NCBI RefSeq assembly: GCF_913774235.1
Contig: NZ_CAJYDW010000013.1
Location: forward strand, 62,001 to 126,000
Length of the DNA: 64,000 nucleotides
Reading direction: 5' to 3'
From: an uncultured Pseudomonas sp.
GTDB taxonomy: Bacteria > Pseudomonadota > Gammaproteobacteria > Pseudomonadales > Pseudomonadaceae
Shown here: positions 62,833 through 64,000 of the stretch, in pieces
Layout of the letters: each line of letters begins with the position of its first letter
Numbering within the stretch: the first letter of the stretch is position 1
Translations under genes and position numbers: made by a program
Notes under the pieces: generated by a model
Told to the model about the DNA's origin: nothing
Seen by the model: the letters and a program-made list of their open reading frames with translations, nothing else
The model's database searches: none

Positions 62833-64000
62833 TCAGTATGCGTTCTTATTGATGAAGCCTTTGAACAGGGTGAGGAAGATGATCTTGACGTCCCACCAGA
62901 AGGACCAGTGGTGGATATAGTCCAGATCGAACTCGACCCGCTTCTGCATCTTGTCCAGGGTGTCGGTTTCGCCGCGCCAGCCATTGACCTGAGCCCAACC
63001 GGTGATGCCGGGCTTCATCTTGTGGCGGAGCATGTAGCCCTGCACCAGCTTGCGGTACTGCTCGTTGTGAGCGACGGCGTGGGGGCGGGGACCGACGATG
63101 GACATTTCGCCGCGGAGTACATTAATGAATTGAGGCAATTCATCCAGAGAAGTGCGTCGTAAAAATGCACCGAAGGGGGTGATGCGCGAGTCGTTCTTGG
63201 TCGCCTGCGTGACCTTGGCCCCGTTTTCCATGACCTTCATGCTGCGGAATTTCCATACCTCGATCGGCTTGCCGTCCATGCCGTAGCGCTTCTGCTTGAA
63301 GAAGACCGGGCCAGGCGAGGTGATCTTGATGCCGATGGCGATGGCCAGCATGGGCAGGGAGATCATGGCCAGGATGATGGAGGACAGCACGATGTCCTCG
63401 ATGCGCTTGACGATATGGCTGGCGCCATCCATCGGGGTATCGAAGATGCTGATGCTGGGCAGGCCATCGAGGCTTTCGCTGCGGGCGTGCAGCAGGTGGA
63501 ACATGAAGATGTCCGGGATGATGTAGACCGAGGCAGTGGTGTCGCTCAGCTCCTGCACCAGCCAGTTGATCTTGCTCTGGTCGGCCATGCCCAGGGTGAT
63601 ATAGACCTTGTCCACTTGGCCGGAGCGCACGTCCTGCATCAGGCGCTCGAGGTCGCCATTCAGGGTGGGGCTGGCCACGCCTTCTTCGCCGGTGTCCTGG
63701 CTATCGCTGTAGAAGCCGGCGATGCGCAGGCCCATCCAGGGCGCGGTGCTGATGGTGTGCGCCAGGCGCTGGGCGACCATGCCGTTGCCGGCGATGGCCA
63801 CGTTACGGGTATTGATGCCGGCCTTGCGCAGCGAGTGCATGACCGAGCGCAACAGGATGCGGTAACCGCACAGCGTACCCAGGGTCAGGCCGAGCCAGAT
63901 CTGCATCACGCCGGGCGAGAGATAGGACTGGTCGAAGAAGAAGTAGTCGACCATGAACACGGTGGCGAAGGTCAGCACCCAATAGGTGGCGATCTTGAGC
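62833..64000 (-). CDS. wcaJ: WcaJ/PslA-type undecaprenyl-phosphate sugar phosphotransferase, 5' end outside the window
   Basis: About 389 codons are visible and the frame is open at the right edge. N-terminal helices are followed by a CoA-binding-like Rossmann part (NVAIAGNGMVAQRLAHTIS), another helix (IVLSSIILAMISLPMLAIAI) and the bacterial sugar transferase domain: SPGPVFFKQKRYG, WKFRSM, RRTSLDELPQFINVLRGEMS, IVGPRPHAVAHNEQYR. It starts polymer synthesis by moving a sugar phosphate (commonly glucose-1-P) to undecaprenyl phosphate. The sugar is inferred from the family. Confidence 0.92.
   Translation of the reverse strand, partial: LKIATYWVLTFATVFMVDYFFFDQSYLSPGVMQIWLGLTLGTLCGYRILLRSVMHSLRKAGINTRNVAIAGNGMVAQRLAHTISTAPWMGLRIAGFYSDSQDTGEEGVASPTLNGDLERLMQDVRSGQVDKVYITLGMADQSKINWLVQELSDTTASVYIIPDIFMFHLLHARSESLDGLPSISIFDTPMDGASHIVKRIEDIVLSSIILAMISLPMLAIAIGIKITSPGPVFFKQKRYGMDGKPIEVWKFRSMKVMENGAKVTQATKNDSRITPFGAFLRRTSLDELPQFINVLRGEMSIVGPRPHAVAHNEQYRKLVQGYMLRHKMKPGITGWAQVNGWRGETDTLDKMQKRVEFDLDYIHHWSFWWDVKIIFLTLFKGFINKNAY

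Overview
The window reads as chromosome of a high-GC gammaproteobacterium, most likely a Pseudomonas. The grounds are gene content and order: yicC-gmk beside a divergent rph-DUF4870 pair, a KauB/PauC-type aldehyde dehydrogenase, a TriABC-type efflux operon with two adaptors, a complete pelABCDEFG operon, and Pseudomonas-style extragenic palindromes. The P. oryzihabitans/P. psychrotolerans group is a guess that I cannot confirm. No rRNA, tRNA, CRISPR array, prophage or full insertion sequence is visible.

Left part (1-14.3 kb): a glutathione S-transferase cut by the left edge, an unusual cassette of three overlapping glycosyltransferase genes, a YihY/BrkB membrane protein, gpmA, an aldo/keto reductase with a divergent LysR regulator, a three-subunit periplasmic dehydrogenase (Tat gamma subunit, FAD subunit, triheme cytochrome c) and an amino acid permease. 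Next (14.5-29.5 kb) come small DUF1127 and exported proteins, triABC, a LysR regulator, an aminopeptidase P overlapping a threonine aldolase gene, and a galactarate module: a LacI regulator, a transporter and garD, with two near-identical 16-bp operators before the transporter.

Middle (29.5-40.5 kb): an orphan O-antigen ligase/polymerase-like protein, DUF4870-rph divergent from yicC-gmk, then a break in the usual gmk-rpoZ-spoT order. At the break lie an AT-rich tract and two genes for unrecognised exported proteins. A LysE exporter with a divergent Lrp regulator follows, then a solitary curlin-repeat protein, a 140-bp MITE with a TTA target duplication, the KauB/PauC-type dehydrogenase and an unrecognised 203-aa protein.

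Right part (40.6-64 kb) is an exopolysaccharide region, all on the minus strand. A Wzx/Wzy-type cluster runs from the right edge as wcaJ (partial), wzb, wzc, a GT2 gene, a GT26 gene, wzy, wzx, a GH5 glycanase and a Wza-type exporter. It is followed directly by pelA to pelG. Together they should let the cell make at least two matrix polysaccharides: Pel, gated by c-di-GMP through PelD, and a heteropolysaccharide controlled by a BY-kinase/phosphatase pair. Perfect GC-rich hairpins of unrelated sequence sit at most of the true intercistronic gaps of the Wzy cluster. This looks like a system of mRNA processing, stabilisation or attenuation and is one of the more interesting signals here.
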